A stretch of DNA of 64,000 nt, taken from positions 25,274,501 to 25,338,500 of the forward strand of contig NC_079886.1 of NCBI RefSeq assembly GCF_029227915.1. The letters run 5' to 3'. The notes beneath the pieces were generated by a model that saw nothing but the letters and a program-made list of their open reading frames with translations, was not told where the DNA came from and did no database searches. The first letter of the stretch is position 1; each line of letters begins with the position of its first letter. The translations under genes were made by a program, and so were the position numbers. The DNA is from Hydractinia symbiolongicarpus (taxonomy: Eukaryota > Cnidaria > Hydrozoa > Anthoathecata > Hydractiniidae). Of the stretch, positions 1-13,198 are shown one piece after another.

Positions 1-219
1 ACGCTCTGTTAGCTCTTTATTTAATAAGTTAGTTTGATAAGTCATTTTTTACAGTGGGACAAATCCAAACCGTTACAGCGCACTGAGAAAAGAGGGAATT
101 TTGCTATAACTAAATTTTACTGACTTTCGAACGGTGTCAGTCAGTTTGAGTTTCAACAGTTGCGTCACAAATTCGCACCAACATGTATTTAGCGACTTGT
201 TTCCCGTATTACTGAGTTG

Positions 220-260
220 CATTGCTTTTAAAAGTGAAACGATTGACCTTGTGATTTAAT
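220..260 (+). other. Example of the conserved monomer segment around tgaaacgattgacc
   Basis: The block ttgcttttaaaagtgaaacg, followed by attgacc, is among the least variable parts of the monomer and recurs once per unit across the whole array. Changes are confined to a few class-specific bases (aagttaagcg, aagtgcaacg, aagttgaacg). Whether its stability reflects protein binding or just recent common ancestry cannot be told from one window. Confidence 0.5.
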
Positions 261-660
261 TGAACTTATTTTGTATTTTAATCTTATAAATGTGATAAAT
301 GAGACAATTGGACTCCAAGAATGAACATTTTTCTCACTCTGGTATGACTGCTGGAGCTCTGAAGTTACACTACAGTTACACTCTGTTAGCTCTTTGTTTA
401 AATATCTGGATCAATAAGTCATTTTTTACAGTGGGACTAATTAAAGCCGTTAGCACGCCCAGAGGAAATAGAGACAGTTTCTAAAATTTCATTTCATTGG
501 CTTTCGAACGATATCAGTCAGTTTGAGTTACAACGGTTGCTTCACGTATTCGTACCAACATGTATTTAGCGATATGTTTCCGATATCACTTGGTTGCACT
601 GGTTTTAGAAGTGAAACGATTGACCGTGGTTCCTAATTGAACTAACTTTGGACTTTAATC

Positions 661-804
661 TTATAAATGTGATAAATGAGACAATTTGACTCCAAGAATA
701 AACATTCTTCTCTCTACATTTTACCGGTGTTACTAGGTTGCAATGCTTTTAAAAGTGAAACGATTGACCGTGTGATCTATTTGATCTGATTTTTGACTTT
801 AACC
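661..804 (+). repeat. Shortened satellite monomer (144 bp), copy 1
   Basis: The monomer begins normally with ttataaatgtgata and runs through cattcttctctct, then jumps at about 714 straight to acattttaccggtgttac, which belongs near monomer position 290. About 230 bp are therefore missing from the interior. The same junction occurs in the units at 2,667-2,810 and 4,669-4,812, so the deletion happened once and was spread by block duplication. Confidence 0.85.
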
Positions 805-2666
805 TTATAAATGTGATCGATGAGACAATTGAAATCCAAGAATTAACATTTTTCTCACTCTAGTTTGACAGCTGGAGCTCTACAGTTACACTGGACGCTC
901 TGTTAGCTCTTTGTTTAAATGTCTGGACCAATAAGTCATTTTTCACACTGGGACCAATTGAAGCCGTTAGCGCGCGCAGAGGAAATAGAGACAGTTTCTA
1001 AAATCACATTTCATTGGCTTTCGAAAGATATCAGTCCGTTAGAGTTACAACGGTGGCGTCACATATTCGTACCAACATGTATTTAGCGATATTTTTCCGG
1101 TATTACTAGGTTGCATTGCTTTTAAAAGTGAAACGATTGACTGTGGGACCTAATTGAACTGACTTTGGACTTTAAGCTTGTAAATGCGATAAATGAGACC
1201 ATTGGTCTCCAAGAATTAACATTGCTCTCACTTTGGCAGGAATGCTGAATCTCCGCAGTTACACTAGACGCTCTGTTAGCTCTTTATTTAAATATTCCGT
1301 ACGATAAGTCATTTTTTATAGTGGGACTAATCCAAGCCGTTAGAGCGCACAGAGAAAATTTTTTTAAAACTACATTTCATTGACTTTCCAACGCTATCAG
1401 TCCGTTTGAGTTACAACAGTTGCGTCACATAATCGAACCAACATGCATTTAGCTACATTTTACCGGTATTACTAGTTTGCAATGCTTTTAAAAGTGAAAC
1501 GATTGACCGTGTGACCTATTTGAACTAATTTTTCACTTTAACCTTATAAATGTGATAGATGAGACAAATAAACTCCAAGAGTTAACATTGTTCTTACTCT
1601 GGTTTGACAGCTGGAGCTCTGCAGTTACACTGGACGCTCTGTTAGCTCTTTGTTTAAATATCTGGATCAATAAGTCATTTGTTACAGTGTGACCAATTGA
1701 AGCCGTTAGCACGCGCAGAGGAAATAGAGACAGTTTTTAAATTCACATTTCATTGGCTTTCGAACGATATCAGTCCGTTTGAGTTACAACGGTTACGTCT
1801 CATATTCGTACCAACATAGATTTAGCGATATTTTTCCGGTATTACTACGTTGCATTGCTTTTAAAAGTAAAACGATTGACCGTGCGACATAATTGAACTG
1901 ACTTTGGACTTTAAGCTTGTAAATGTGATAAATGAGACAATTGTACTCCAAGAATTAACATTCCTCTCACTTTTGCAGGAATGCTGAGATTCCGCAGTTA
2001 CACTAGACACTCTGTTAGCTCTTTATTTAATAAGTTAGTTTGATAAGTCATTTTTTACAGTGGGACAAATCCAAACCGTTACAGCGCACTGAGAAAAGAG
2101 GGAATTTTGCTATAACTAAATTTTACTGACTTTCGAACGGTGTCAGTCAGTTTGAGTTTCAACAGTTGCGTCACAAATTCGCACCAACATGTATTTAGCG
2201 ACTTGTTTCCCGTATTACTGAGCTGCATTGCTTTTAAAAGTGAAACGATTGACCCTGTGATTTAATTGAACTTATTTAGTATTTTAATCTTATAAATGTG
2301 ATAAATGAGACAATTGGACTCCAAGAATGAACATTTTTCTCACTCTGGTATGACTGCTGGAGCTCTGAAGTTACACTACAGTTACACTCTGTTAGCTCTT
2401 TGTTTAAATATCTGGATCAATAAGTCATTTTTTACAGTGGGACTAATTAAAGCCGTTAGCACGCCCAGAGGAAATAGAGACAGTTTCTAAAATTTCATTT
2501 CATTGGCTTTCGAACGATATCAGTCAGTTTGAGTTACAACGGTTGCTTCACGTATTCGTACCAACATGTATTTAGCGATATGTTTCCGATATCACTTGGT
2601 TGCACTGGTTTTAGAAGTGAAACGATTGACCGTGGTTCCTAGTTGAACTAACTTTGGACTTTAATC

Positions 2667-2810
2667 TTATAAATGTGATAAATGAGACAATTTGACTCCA
2701 AGAATAAACATTCTTCTCTCTACATTTTACCGGTGTTACTAGGTTGCAATGCTTTTAAAAGTGAAACGATTGACCGTGTGATCTATTTGATCTGATTTTT
2801 GACTTTAACC
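2667..2810 (+). repeat. Shortened satellite monomer (144 bp), copy 2
   Basis: Same deletion junction (tctctctacattttaccgg) as the unit at 661-804, lying exactly 2,006 bp downstream of it, in step with the block duplication. Confidence 0.85.
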
Positions 2811-4668
2811 TTATAAATGTGATAGATGAGACAATTGAAATCCAAGAATTAACATTTTTCTCACTCTAGTTTGACAGCTGGAGCTCTAGAGTTACACTGG
2901 ACGCTCTGTTAGCTCTTTGTTTAAATGTCTGGACCAATAAGTCATTTTTCACACTGGGACCAATTGAAGCCGTTAGCGCGCGCAGAGGAAATAGAGACAG
3001 TTTCTAAAATCACATTTCATTGGCTTTCGAAAGATATCAGTCCGTTTGAGTTACAACGGTGGCGTCACATATTCGTACCAACATGTATTTAGCGATATTT
3101 TTCCGGTATTACTAGGTTGCATTGCTTTTAAAAGTGAAACGATTGACTGTGGGACCTAATTGAACTGACTTTGGACTTTAAGCTTGTAAATGCGATAAAT
3201 GAGACCATTGGTCTCCAAGAATTAACATTCCTCTCACTTTGGCAGGAATGCTGAATCTCCGCAGTTACACTAGACGCTCTGTTAGCTCTTTGTTTAAATG
3301 TCTGGACCAATAAGTCATTTTTCACACTGGGACCAATTGAAGCCGTTAGCGCGCGCAGAGGAAATAGAGACAGTTTCTAAAACCAAATTTCATTGACTTT
3401 CAAGCCATATCAGTCCGTTTGAGTTACAACTTTTGCGTCACATATTCGTCCCAACATGTATTTAGCGATATTTTTCCGGTATTACTAGGTTGCATTGCTT
3501 TTAAAAGTTGAACGATTGACCGTGTGATCTATTTGATCTGATTTTTGACTTTAACCTTATAAATGTGATCGATGAGACAATTGAAATCCAAGAATTAACA
3601 TTTTTCTCACTCTAGTTTGACAGGTGGAGCTCTACAGTTACACTGGACGCTCTGTTAGCTCTTTGTTTAAATGTCTGGACCAATAAGTCATTTTTCACAC
3701 TGGGACCAATTGAAGCCGTTAGCGCGCGAAGAGAAAATAGAGACAGTTTCTAAAATCACATTTCATTGGCTTTCGAAAGATATCAGTCCGTTAGAGTTAC
3801 AACGGTGGCGTCACATATTCGTACCAACATGTATTTAGCGATATTTTTCCGGTATTACTAGGTTGCATTGCTTTTAAAAGTGAAACGATTGACTGTGGGA
3901 CCTAATTGAACTGACTTTGGACTTTAAGCTTGTAAATGCGATAAATGAGACCATTGGTCTCCAAGAATTAACATTGCTCTCACTTTGGCAGGAATGCTGA
4001 ATCTCCGCAGTTACACTAGACGCTCTGTTAGCTCTTTATTTAAATATTCCGTACGATAAGTCATTTTTTATAGTGGGACTAATCCAAGCCGTTAGAGCGC
4101 ACAGAGAAAATTTTTTTAAAACTACATTTCATTGACTTTCCAACGCTATCAGTCCGTTTGAGTTACAACAGTTGCGTCACATAATCGAACCAACATGCAT
4201 TTAGCTACATTTTACCGGTATTACTAGTTTGCAATGCTTTTAAAAGTGAAACGATTGACCGTGTGACCTATTTGAACTAATTTTTCACTTTAACCTTATA
4301 AATGTGATAGATGAGACAAATAAACTCCAAGAGTTAACATTGTTCTTACTCTGGTTTGACAGCTGGAGCTCTGCAGTTATAATGGACGCTCTGTTAGCTC
4401 TTTGTTTAAATATCTGGATCAATAAGTCATTTTTTACAGTGGGACTAATTAAAGCCGTTAGCACGCCCAGAGGAAATAGAGACAGTTTCTAAAATTTCGT
4501 TTCATTGGCTTTTGAACGATATCAGTCAGTTTGAGTTACAACGGTTGCTTCACGTATTCGTACCAACATGTATTTAGCGATATGTTTCCGATATCACTTG
4601 GTTGCACTGGTTTTAGAAGTGAAACGATTGACCGTGGTTCTTAATTGAACTAACTTTGGACTTTAATC

Positions 4669-4812
4669 TTATAAATGTGATAAATGAGACAATTTGACTC
4701 CAAGAATGAACATTCTTCTCTCTACATTTTACCTGTGTTACTAGGTTGCAATGCTTTTAAAAGTGAAACGATTGACCGTGTGATCTATTTGATCTGATTT
4801 TTGACTTTAACC
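4669..4812 (+). repeat. Shortened satellite monomer (144 bp), copy 3
   Basis: Same internal deletion as the units at 661 and 2,667, with one difference close to the junction (acctgtgtt instead of accggtgtt). It lies 2,002 bp after copy 2. Confidence 0.83.
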
Positions 4813-7792
4813 TTATAAATGTGATAGATGAGACAATTGAACTCCAAGAATTAACATTTTTCTCACTCTGGTTTGACAGCTGGAGCTCTACAGTTACACT
4901 GGACGCTCTGTTAGCTCTTTGTTTAAATGTCTGGATCAATAAGTCATTTTTCACACTGGGACCAATTGAAGCCGTTAGTGCGCGCAGAGGAAATAGAGAC
5001 AGTTTCTAAAACCAAATTTCATTGGCTTTCGAAAGATATCAGTCCGTTTGAGTTACAACGGTGGCGTCTCATATTCGTACCAACATGTATTTAGCGATAT
5101 TTTTCCGGTATTACTAGGTTGCATTGCTTTTAAAAGTTGAACGATTGACCGTGGGACCTAATTGAACTGATTTTGAACTTGAAATTTATAAATGTGATAA
5201 ATGAGACAATTGGACTTTAAGAATTAACATTGCTCTCACTTTGGCAGGAATGCTGAATCTCCGCAGTTACACTAGACGCTCTGTTAGCTCTTTATTTAAA
5301 TATTCAGTAAGATAAGTCATTTTTTATAGTGGGACTAATCCAAGCCGTTAGAGCGTGCTGAGAACAGAGAGAAATTCTTTAAACTACATTTCATTGACTT
5401 TCCAACGCAATCAGACCGTTTGAGTTACAACAGTTTCGTCACATAATCGTACCAACATGTATTTAGCGACATTTTACAGGTATTACTACGTTGCATTGCT
5501 TTTAAAAGTGAAACGATTGACCCTGTGATTTAATTGAACTTATTTTTGACTTTAACCTTATAAATGTGATAAGTGAGACAATTTGACTCCAAGAATTAAC
5601 ATTCCTCTCACTTTGGCAGGAATGCTGAGACTCCGTAGTTACGCTAGACGATCTGTTAGCTCTTTATTTAAATATTTAGTTCGATACGTCATTTTTTACA
5701 GTGGGACAAATCCAAGCCGTTAGAGCGCACTAAGAAAAGAGAGAAACTTTTTAAAACTACATTTTATTGACTTTTGAACGGTATCAGTCCGTTTGAGTTA
5801 CAACAGTTGCGTCACATATGCGTACCAACATGTATTTAGCGACATTTTTCGGGAATTACTAGGTTGCATTGCTCTTAAAAGTGAAACAATTGACCCTGTG
5901 ATTAAATTGAACTTCTTTTTAACTTTAACCTTATAAATGTGATAAATGAGGCAATTGGACCCCAAGAATTAACATTTTTCTCACTCTGGTATGACTGCTG
6001 GAGCTCTGCCTTTACACTGGGCGCTCTGTTAGCTCTTTATTTGAATATCCGGATAGATAAGACATTTTTTACAGTGGCACCAATCCAAGCCGTGAGCGCA
6101 CTGAGAAAAGAGAGAAATTTTTAAAAACTACATTTCATTCACTTACGAATGGTATCAGTCCGTTTGAGTTACAACGGTTGCGTCACATATTCGTACCAAC
6201 ATGTATTTAGCGATATTTTTCCGATATTACTATGCTGCATTGGTTTTAGAAGTGAAACGATTGACCCTGTGACCTAATTGAACTGACTTTGGACTTTAAG
6301 CTTATAAATGTGATAAATGAGACAATTGGACTCCAAGAATGAACATTCTTCTCTCTTTGGTGTGTCTGCAGGAACTCCGCAGTTACACTAGGCGCTCTGT
6401 TAGCTCTTTATTTAAATATTTAGTTCGATAAGGAATTTTTTACAGTGGGACCAATCCAAGTCGTTAGAGTGCACTGAGAAAAGAGAGAATCTTTTTAAAA
6501 GTATATTTCCTTGACTTTCGAGCGGTGTCAGTCAGTTTGAGTTACAACGGTTGCGGCACATATTCGTACCAACATGTATTTAGCAATATTTTCCCGGTAT
6601 TACTAGGTTGCATTGCTTTTAAAAGTGAAATGATTGACCGTGGGACCTAATGGAACTGATTTTGAACTTGAACTTTATAAATGTGATAAATGAGACAACT
6701 GGACTCCATGAATTAACATTCCTCTCACTTTGGCAGGAATGCTGAGACTCCGCAGTTACACTAGACGCTCTGTTAGCTCTTTATTTAAATATCTAATTCG
6801 ATAAGTCATTTTTTACAGTGGGTCCAATCCAAGCCGTTAGAGCGCACTGAGAAAAGGGAGAAACTTTTTAAAACTACATTTTATTGACTTTCGAACAGTA
6901 TCAGTCCGTTTGAGTTACAACGGTTGAGTCACATATTCGTACCAACATGTATTTAGCTACATTTTACCGGTGTAACTAGGTTGCAATGTTTTTAACAGTG
7001 AAACGATGGACCGTGTGACCTATTTGATCTGATTTTTGTTTTTAACCTTATAAATGTGATAGATGAGACAATTGAACTCCAAGAATTAACATTTTTCTCA
7101 CTCTGGTTTGCCAGCTGGAGCTCTGCAGTTACACTGGACGCTCTGTTAGCTCTTTGTTTAAATATCTGGATCAATAAGTCACTTTTTACACTGGGACCAA
7201 TTCAAGCCGTTAGCGCGAGCAGAGGAAATAGAGACAGTTTCTAAAATCACATTTCATTGGCTTTCGAACGATATCAGTCCGTTTGAGTTACAACGGTGGC
7301 GTCACATATTCGTACCAACATGTATTTAGCGATATTTCTCCGGTATTACTAGGTTGCATTGCTTTTAAAAGTGAAACGATTCACCGTGGGACCTAATTGA
7401 ACTAACTTTGGACTTTAAGCTTGTAAATGTCATAAATGAGACAATTGGACTCCAAGAATTAACATTCCTCTTACTTTGGCAGGAATGCTGAGATTCCGCA
7501 GTTACACTAGACGCTGTGTTAGCTCTTTATTTAAATAATTAGTTCGATAAGTCATTCTTTACAGTGGGACCAATCCAAGCCGTTGCAGCGCACTGAGAAA
7601 AGAGGGAATTTTTTAAAACTACATTTTATTGGCTTTCAAACGGTGTCAGTCCGCTTGAATTACAACGGTTGCGTCACATGTTCGCACCAGCATGTATTTA
7701 GGGACATATTTCCGGTGTTACTGTGTTGCATTGCTTTTAAGAGTGAAACGATTGACCCTGTGATTTAATTGAACTTATTTTGGATTTTAACC

Positions 7793-8012
7793 TTATAAAT
7801 GTGGTAAATGAGACAATTGGACTCCAAGAATTAACATTTTTCTCACTCTGGTATGACTGCTGAAACTCCGCAGTTACACTAGGCGCTCTGTTAGCTCTTT
7901 ATTTAAATACTTAGTTCGATAAGTCATTTTTCCGATATTACTATGCTGCATAGGTTTTAGAAGTGAAACGATTGACCCTGTGACCTAATTGAACTAACTT
8001 TGTACTTTAAGC
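7793..8012 (+). repeat. Shortened satellite monomer (220 bp), copy 1
   Basis: Here gataagtcattttt is followed directly by ccgatattactatgctgc. This removes the middle of the monomer, from about position 139 to about position 290. The same fusion is found at 9,129-9,348 and 10,418-10,637, each unit 220 bp long, so one deletion event was amplified. Confidence 0.85.
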
Positions 8013-9128
8013 TTACAAATGTGATGAATGAGACAATTGGACTCCAAGAATGAACATTCTTCTCTCTTTAGTATGTCTGCAGGAAACTCCCGCAGTTACA
8101 CTAGACGCTGTGTTAGCTATTTATTTAAATATTTAGTTCGATAAGTAATTTTTTACAGTGGGACCAATCCAAGTCGTTCGAGTGCACTGAGAACAGAGAG
8201 AATTTTTTTAAAACTACATTTTATTGACTTTAGAACGGGGTCAGTCCGTTTGAGTTACAACAGTTGCGTCACATATTTGTACCAACATGTATTTGCGACG
8301 TTTTTCCGGTATTACTGTGTTGCATTGCTTTTAAAAGTGAAACGATTGACCGTGGGACCTAATGGAACTGATTTTAAACTTGAACTTTATAAATGTTATA
8401 ACTGAGACAAGTGGACTCCAAGAAATAACATTTTTCTCACTCTTGAATGACTGCTAGAGCTCTGCAAATACACTGGACGCTCTGTTAGCTCTTTATTTAA
8501 ATATTTAGTTCGATAAGTCATTTTTTACAGTGGGACCAATCCAAGCCGTTAGAGCGCACTGAGAAAAGAGAGAAACTTTTTAAAACTACATTTTATTGAC
8601 TTTCGAACGGTATCAGTCCGTTTGAGTTACAACAGTTGCGTCACATATTCGTACCAACATGTATTTAGCGACATTTTACCGGTATTACTAGGTTGCATTG
8701 CTTTTAAAAGTGAAACGATTGACCCTGTGATTTAATTGAACTTATTTTTGACTTTAACCTTATAAATGTGATAAATGAGACAATTGGACTCCATGAATTA
8801 ACATTCCTCTCACTTTGGCAGGAATGCTGAGACTCCGCAGTTACACTAGACGCTGTGTTAGCTCTTTATTTAAATAATTTCGATAAGTCATTCTTTACAG
8901 TGGGACCAATCCAAGCCGTTGCAGCGCAATGAGAAGAGAGGGAATTTTTTAAAACTACATTTTATTGGCTTTCGAACGGTGTCAGTCCGCTTGAATTACA
9001 ACGGTTGCGTCACATATTCGCACCAGCATGTATTTAGGGACATATTTCCGGTGTTACTGTGTTGCATTGCTTTTAAGAGTGAAACGATTGACCCTGTGAT
9101 TTAATTGAACTTATTTTGGATTTTAACC

Positions 9129-9348
9129 TTATAAATGTGGTAAATGAGACAATTGGACTCCAAGAATTAACATTTTTTTCACTCTGGTGTGACTGCTGAA
9201 ACTCCGCAGTTACACTAGGCGCTCTGTTAGCTCTTTATTTAAATACTTAGTTCGATAAGTCATTTTTCCGATATTACTATGCTGCATAGGTTTTAGAAGT
9301 GAAACGATTGACCCTGTGACCTAATTGAACTAACTTTGTACTTTAAGC
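9129..9348 (+). repeat. Shortened satellite monomer (220 bp), copy 2
   Basis: Same deletion junction and same length as the unit at 7,793-8,012. It is carried in the second copy of the block duplication. Confidence 0.85.
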
Positions 9349-9723
9349 TTACAAATGTGATGAATGAGACAATTGGACTCCAAGAATGAACATTCTTCTC
9401 CCTTTAGTATGTCTGCAGGAAACTCCCGCAGTTACACTAGACGCTCTGTTAGCTATTTATTTAAATATTTAGTTCGATAAGTAATTTTTTACAGTGGGAC
9501 CAATCCAAGTCGTTCGAGTGCACTGAGAACAGAGAGAAACTTTTTAAAACTACATTTTATTGACTTTCGAACGGTATCAGTCCGTTTGAGTTACAACAGT
9601 TGCGTCACATATTCGTACCAACATGTATTTAGCGACATTTTACCGGTATTACTAGGTTGCATTGCTTTTAAAAGTGAAACGATTGACCCTGTGATTTAAT
9701 TGAACTTATTTTTAACTTTAACC

Positions 9724-10045
9724 TTATAAATGTGATAAATGAGACAATTTGACTCCAAGAATTAACATTCCTCTCACTTTGGCAGGAATGCTGAGACTCC
9801 GTAGTTACGCTAGACGATCTGTTAGCTCTTTATTTAAATGTTAATTGAGAACAGAGAGAAATTTTTTGAAACTAATTTTCATTGACTTTCTAACGGCATC
9901 AGTCCGTTTGAGATACAACGGTTGCGTCACATATTCGTACCGACATGTACTTAGAGATATTTTTCCGGTATTACGAGGTTGCATTGCTTTTAAAAGTGAA
10001 ATGATTGACCGTGGGACCTAGTGGAACTGATTTTAAACTTGCACT
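9724..10045 (+). repeat. Shortened satellite monomer (322 bp), copy 1
   Basis: tatttaaatgttaattgaga replaces the usual run from tatttaaata to cactgagaac, a loss of about 50 bp near the middle of the monomer. The unit at 11,386-11,707 has the same junction (tatttaaatgttaactgaga) and the same length. Confidence 0.8.
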
Positions 10046-10417
10046 TTATAAATGTGATAAATGAGACAATTGGACTCCATGAATTAACATTCCTCTCACT
10101 TTGGCAGGAATGCTGAGACTCCGCAGTTACACTAGACGCTGTGTTAGCTCTTTATTTAAATAATTAGTTCGATAAGTCATTCTTTACAGTGGGACCAATC
10201 CAAGCCGTTGCAGCGCAATGAGAAGAGAGGGAATTTTTTAAAACTACATTTTATTGGCTTTCGAACGGTGTCAGTCCGCTTGAATTACAACGGTTGCGTC
10301 ACATATTCGCACCAGCATGTATTTAGGGACATATTTCCGGTGTTACTGTGTTGCATTGCTTTTAAGAGTGAAACGATTGACCCTGTGATTTAATTGAACT
10401 TATTTTGGATTTTAACC

Positions 10418-10637
10418 TTATAAATGTGGTAAATGAGACAATTGGACTCCAAGAATTAACATTTTTCTCACTCTGGTATGACTGCTGAAACTCCGCAGTT
10501 ACACTAGGCGCTCTGTTAGCTCTTTATTTAAATACTTAGTTCGATAAGTCATTTTTCCGATATTACTATGCTGCATAGGTTTTAGAAGTGAAACGATTGA
10601 CCCTGTGACCTAATTGAACTAACTTTGTACTTTAAGC
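10418..10637 (+). repeat. Shortened satellite monomer (220 bp), copy 3
   Basis: Same deletion junction and same length as the units at 7,793 and 9,129. It is carried in the third copy of the block duplication. Confidence 0.85.
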
Positions 10638-11385
10638 TTACAAATGTGATGAATGAGACAATTGGACTCCAAGAATGAACATTCTTCTCCCTTTAGTATG
10701 TCTGCAGGAAATTCCCGCAGTTACACTAGACGCTCTGTTAGCTATTTATTTAAATATTTAGTTCGATAAGTAATTTTTTACAGTGGGACCAATCCAAGTC
10801 GTTCGAGTGCACTGAGAACAGAGAGAATTTTTTTAAAACTACATTTTATTGACTTTAGAACGGGGTCAGTCCGTTTGAGTTACAACAGTTGCGTCACATA
10901 TTTGTACCAACATGTATTTAGCGACATTTTTCCGGTATTACTGTGTTGCATTGCTTTTAAAAGTGAAACGATTGACCGTGGGACCTAATGGAACTGATTT
11001 TAAACTTGAACTTTATAAATGTTATAACTGAGACAAGTGGACTCCAAGAAATAACATTTTTCTCACTCTTGAATGACTGCTAGAGCTCTGCAAATACACT
11101 GGACGCTCTGTTAGCTCTTTATTTAAATATTTAGTTCGATAAGTCATTTTTTACAGTGGGACCAATCCAAGCCGTTAGAGCGCACTGAGAAAAGAGAGAA
11201 ACTTTTTAAAACTACATTTTATAGACTTTCGAACGGTATCAGTCCGTTTGAGTTACAACAGTTGCGTCACATATTCGTACCAACATGTATTTAGCGACAT
11301 TTTACCGGTATTACTAGGTTGCATTGCTTTTAAAAGTGAAACGATTGACCCTGTGATTTAATTGAACTTATTTTTGACTTTAACC

Positions 11386-11707
11386 TTATAAATGTGATAA
11401 ATGAGACAATTTGACTCCAAGAATTAACATTCCTCTCACTTTGGCAGGAATGCTGAGACTCCGTAGTTACGCTAGACGATCTGTTAGCTCTTTATTTAAA
11501 TGTTAACTGAGAACAGAGAGAAATTTTTTGAAACTAAATTTCATTGACTTTCTAACGGCATCAGTCCGTTTGAGATACAACGGTTGCGTCACATATTCGT
11601 ACCGACATGTACTTAGAGATATTTTTCCGGTATTACTAGGTTGCATTGCTTTTAAAAGTGAAATGATTGACCGTAGGACCTAGTGGAACTGATTTTGAAC
11701 TTGAACT
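11386..11707 (+). repeat. Shortened satellite monomer (322 bp), copy 2
   Basis: Same mid-monomer deletion as 9,724-10,045, with one base changed at the junction. Confidence 0.8.
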
Positions 11708-13198
11708 TTATAAATGTGATAAATGAGACAATTGGACTCCATGATTTAACATTCCTCTCACTTTGGCAGGAATGCTGGAGCTCTGCAAATACACTGGACG
11801 CTCTGTTAGCTCTTTATTTAAATATTTAGTTCGATAAGTCATTTTTTACAGTGGGACCAATCCAAGCCGTTAGAGCGCACTGAGAAAAGAGAGAAACTTT
11901 TTAAAACTACATTTTATTGACTTTCGAACGGTATCAGTCCGTTTGAGTTACAACAGTTGCGTCACATATTCGTACCAACATGTATTTAGCGACATTTTAC
12001 CAGTATTACTAGGTTGCATTGCTTTTAAAAGTGAAACGATTGACCCTGTGATTTAATTGAACTTATTTTTAACTTTAACCTTATAAATGTGATAAATGAG
12101 ACAATTTGACTCCAAGAATTAACATTCCTCTCACTTTGGCAGGAATGCTGAGACTCCGTAGTTACGCTAGACGATCTGTTAGCTCTTTATTTAAATATTT
12201 AATTCAATAAGTCCTTATTTACAGTGGGACCAATCCAAGTCGTTAGAGCGCACTGAGAAAAGAGAGAAATTTTTTAAAGCTACATTTCATTGACTTTCGA
12301 ATGCTATCAGTCCGTTTGAGGTACAACAGTTACGTCACATATGCGTACCAACATGTATTTAGCGACATTTTTCGGGAATTACTAGGTTGCATTGCTTTTA
12401 AAAGTGCAACGATTGACCGTGGGACCTAGTTGAACTGATTTTGAACATGAACCTGATAAATGTGATAAATGAGACAATTGGATTACAAGAATTAACATTC
12501 CTCTCACTTTGGCAGGAATGCTGAGACACCGTAGTTACACTAGACGCTCTGTTTGCTCTTTATTTAAATATTTAATTCAATAAGTCCTTATTTACAGTGG
12601 GACCAATCCAAGTCGTTAGAGCGCACTGAGAAAAGAGAGAAATTTTTTAAAGCTACATTTCATTGACTTTCGAATGCTATCAGTCCGTTTGAGGTACAAC
12701 AGTTACGTCACATATGCGTACCAACATGTATTTAGCGACATTTTTCGGGAATTACTAGGTTGCATTGCTCTTAAAAGTGAAACGATTGACCCTGTATTTA
12801 ATTGAACTTTTTTTTGATTTGAAACTTATTAATGTGATAAATGGGACAATTGGACTCCAAGAATTAACATTCCTCTCACTTCGGCAGGAATGCTGAGACT
12901 CCGTAGTTACACTAGACGCTCTGTTAGCTCCTTATTTAAATATTCAATACGACATGTCATTTTTTATAGTGGGACCAATCCAAGCCGTTAGAGCGCACTG
13001 CGAACAGAGAGAAATTTTTCAAAACTACATTTCATTGACTTTCTAACGGTCTCAGTCAGTTTGAGTTACAACGGTTGCGTCACATATTCGTACCAATATG
13101 TATTTAGCGATATTTTACCGGTATTACTAGGTTGCATTGCTTTTAAAAGTGCAACGATTGACCGTGGAACCTAGTTGAACTGATTTTGAACTTGAACC

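Larger units (their letters stand above)
1..3290 (+). repeat. Higher-order block, 2,006-bp offset
   Basis: Bases 1-1,284 recur at 2,007-3,290 with only scattered substitutions, for example gatcgatg at about 816 against gatagatg at about 2,822. At 3,291 the second copy switches to a different monomer type. The repeated block includes a 144-bp shortened monomer, which acts as a marker. A second, overlapping relationship links 773-1,680 to about 3,525-4,432 (offset 2,752 bp). The 394-754 type recurs near 2,400 and 4,400. The left end of the window is therefore a mosaic of nested block duplications, not a simple two-copy repeat. Block edges were judged by eye. Confidence 0.85.
7545..11395 (+). 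repeat. Higher-order block, 2,625-bp (seven-monomer) offset with internal copy
   Basis: About 7,545-8,770 recurs at about 10,170-11,395, offset 2,625 bp. A shared marker is the unusual tttagaacggggtcag segment, found at 8,231 and near 10,856. A third partial copy at about 8,825-9,560 is offset 1,286-1,289 bp from the last one; the step of three bases comes from aaataatttcg against aaataattagttcg. Each copy contains the same 220-bp shortened monomer. Edges are approximate. Confidence 0.8.

Noticed and set aside
299-484. Repeated short open frames (about 60-100 codons) throughout the array, on both strands, as genes
   Set aside because: They follow the satellite monomer, are cut by stops or shifts in most copies, and overlap on both strands. 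They have no domain, no consistent start context and no gene structure.
1040-1110. CENP-B box within the monomer (attcgtaccaacatgta looked promising)
   Set aside because: It matches the TTCG and A positions but lacks the CGGG part of the essential pattern. The reverse strand of the monomer has no better match.
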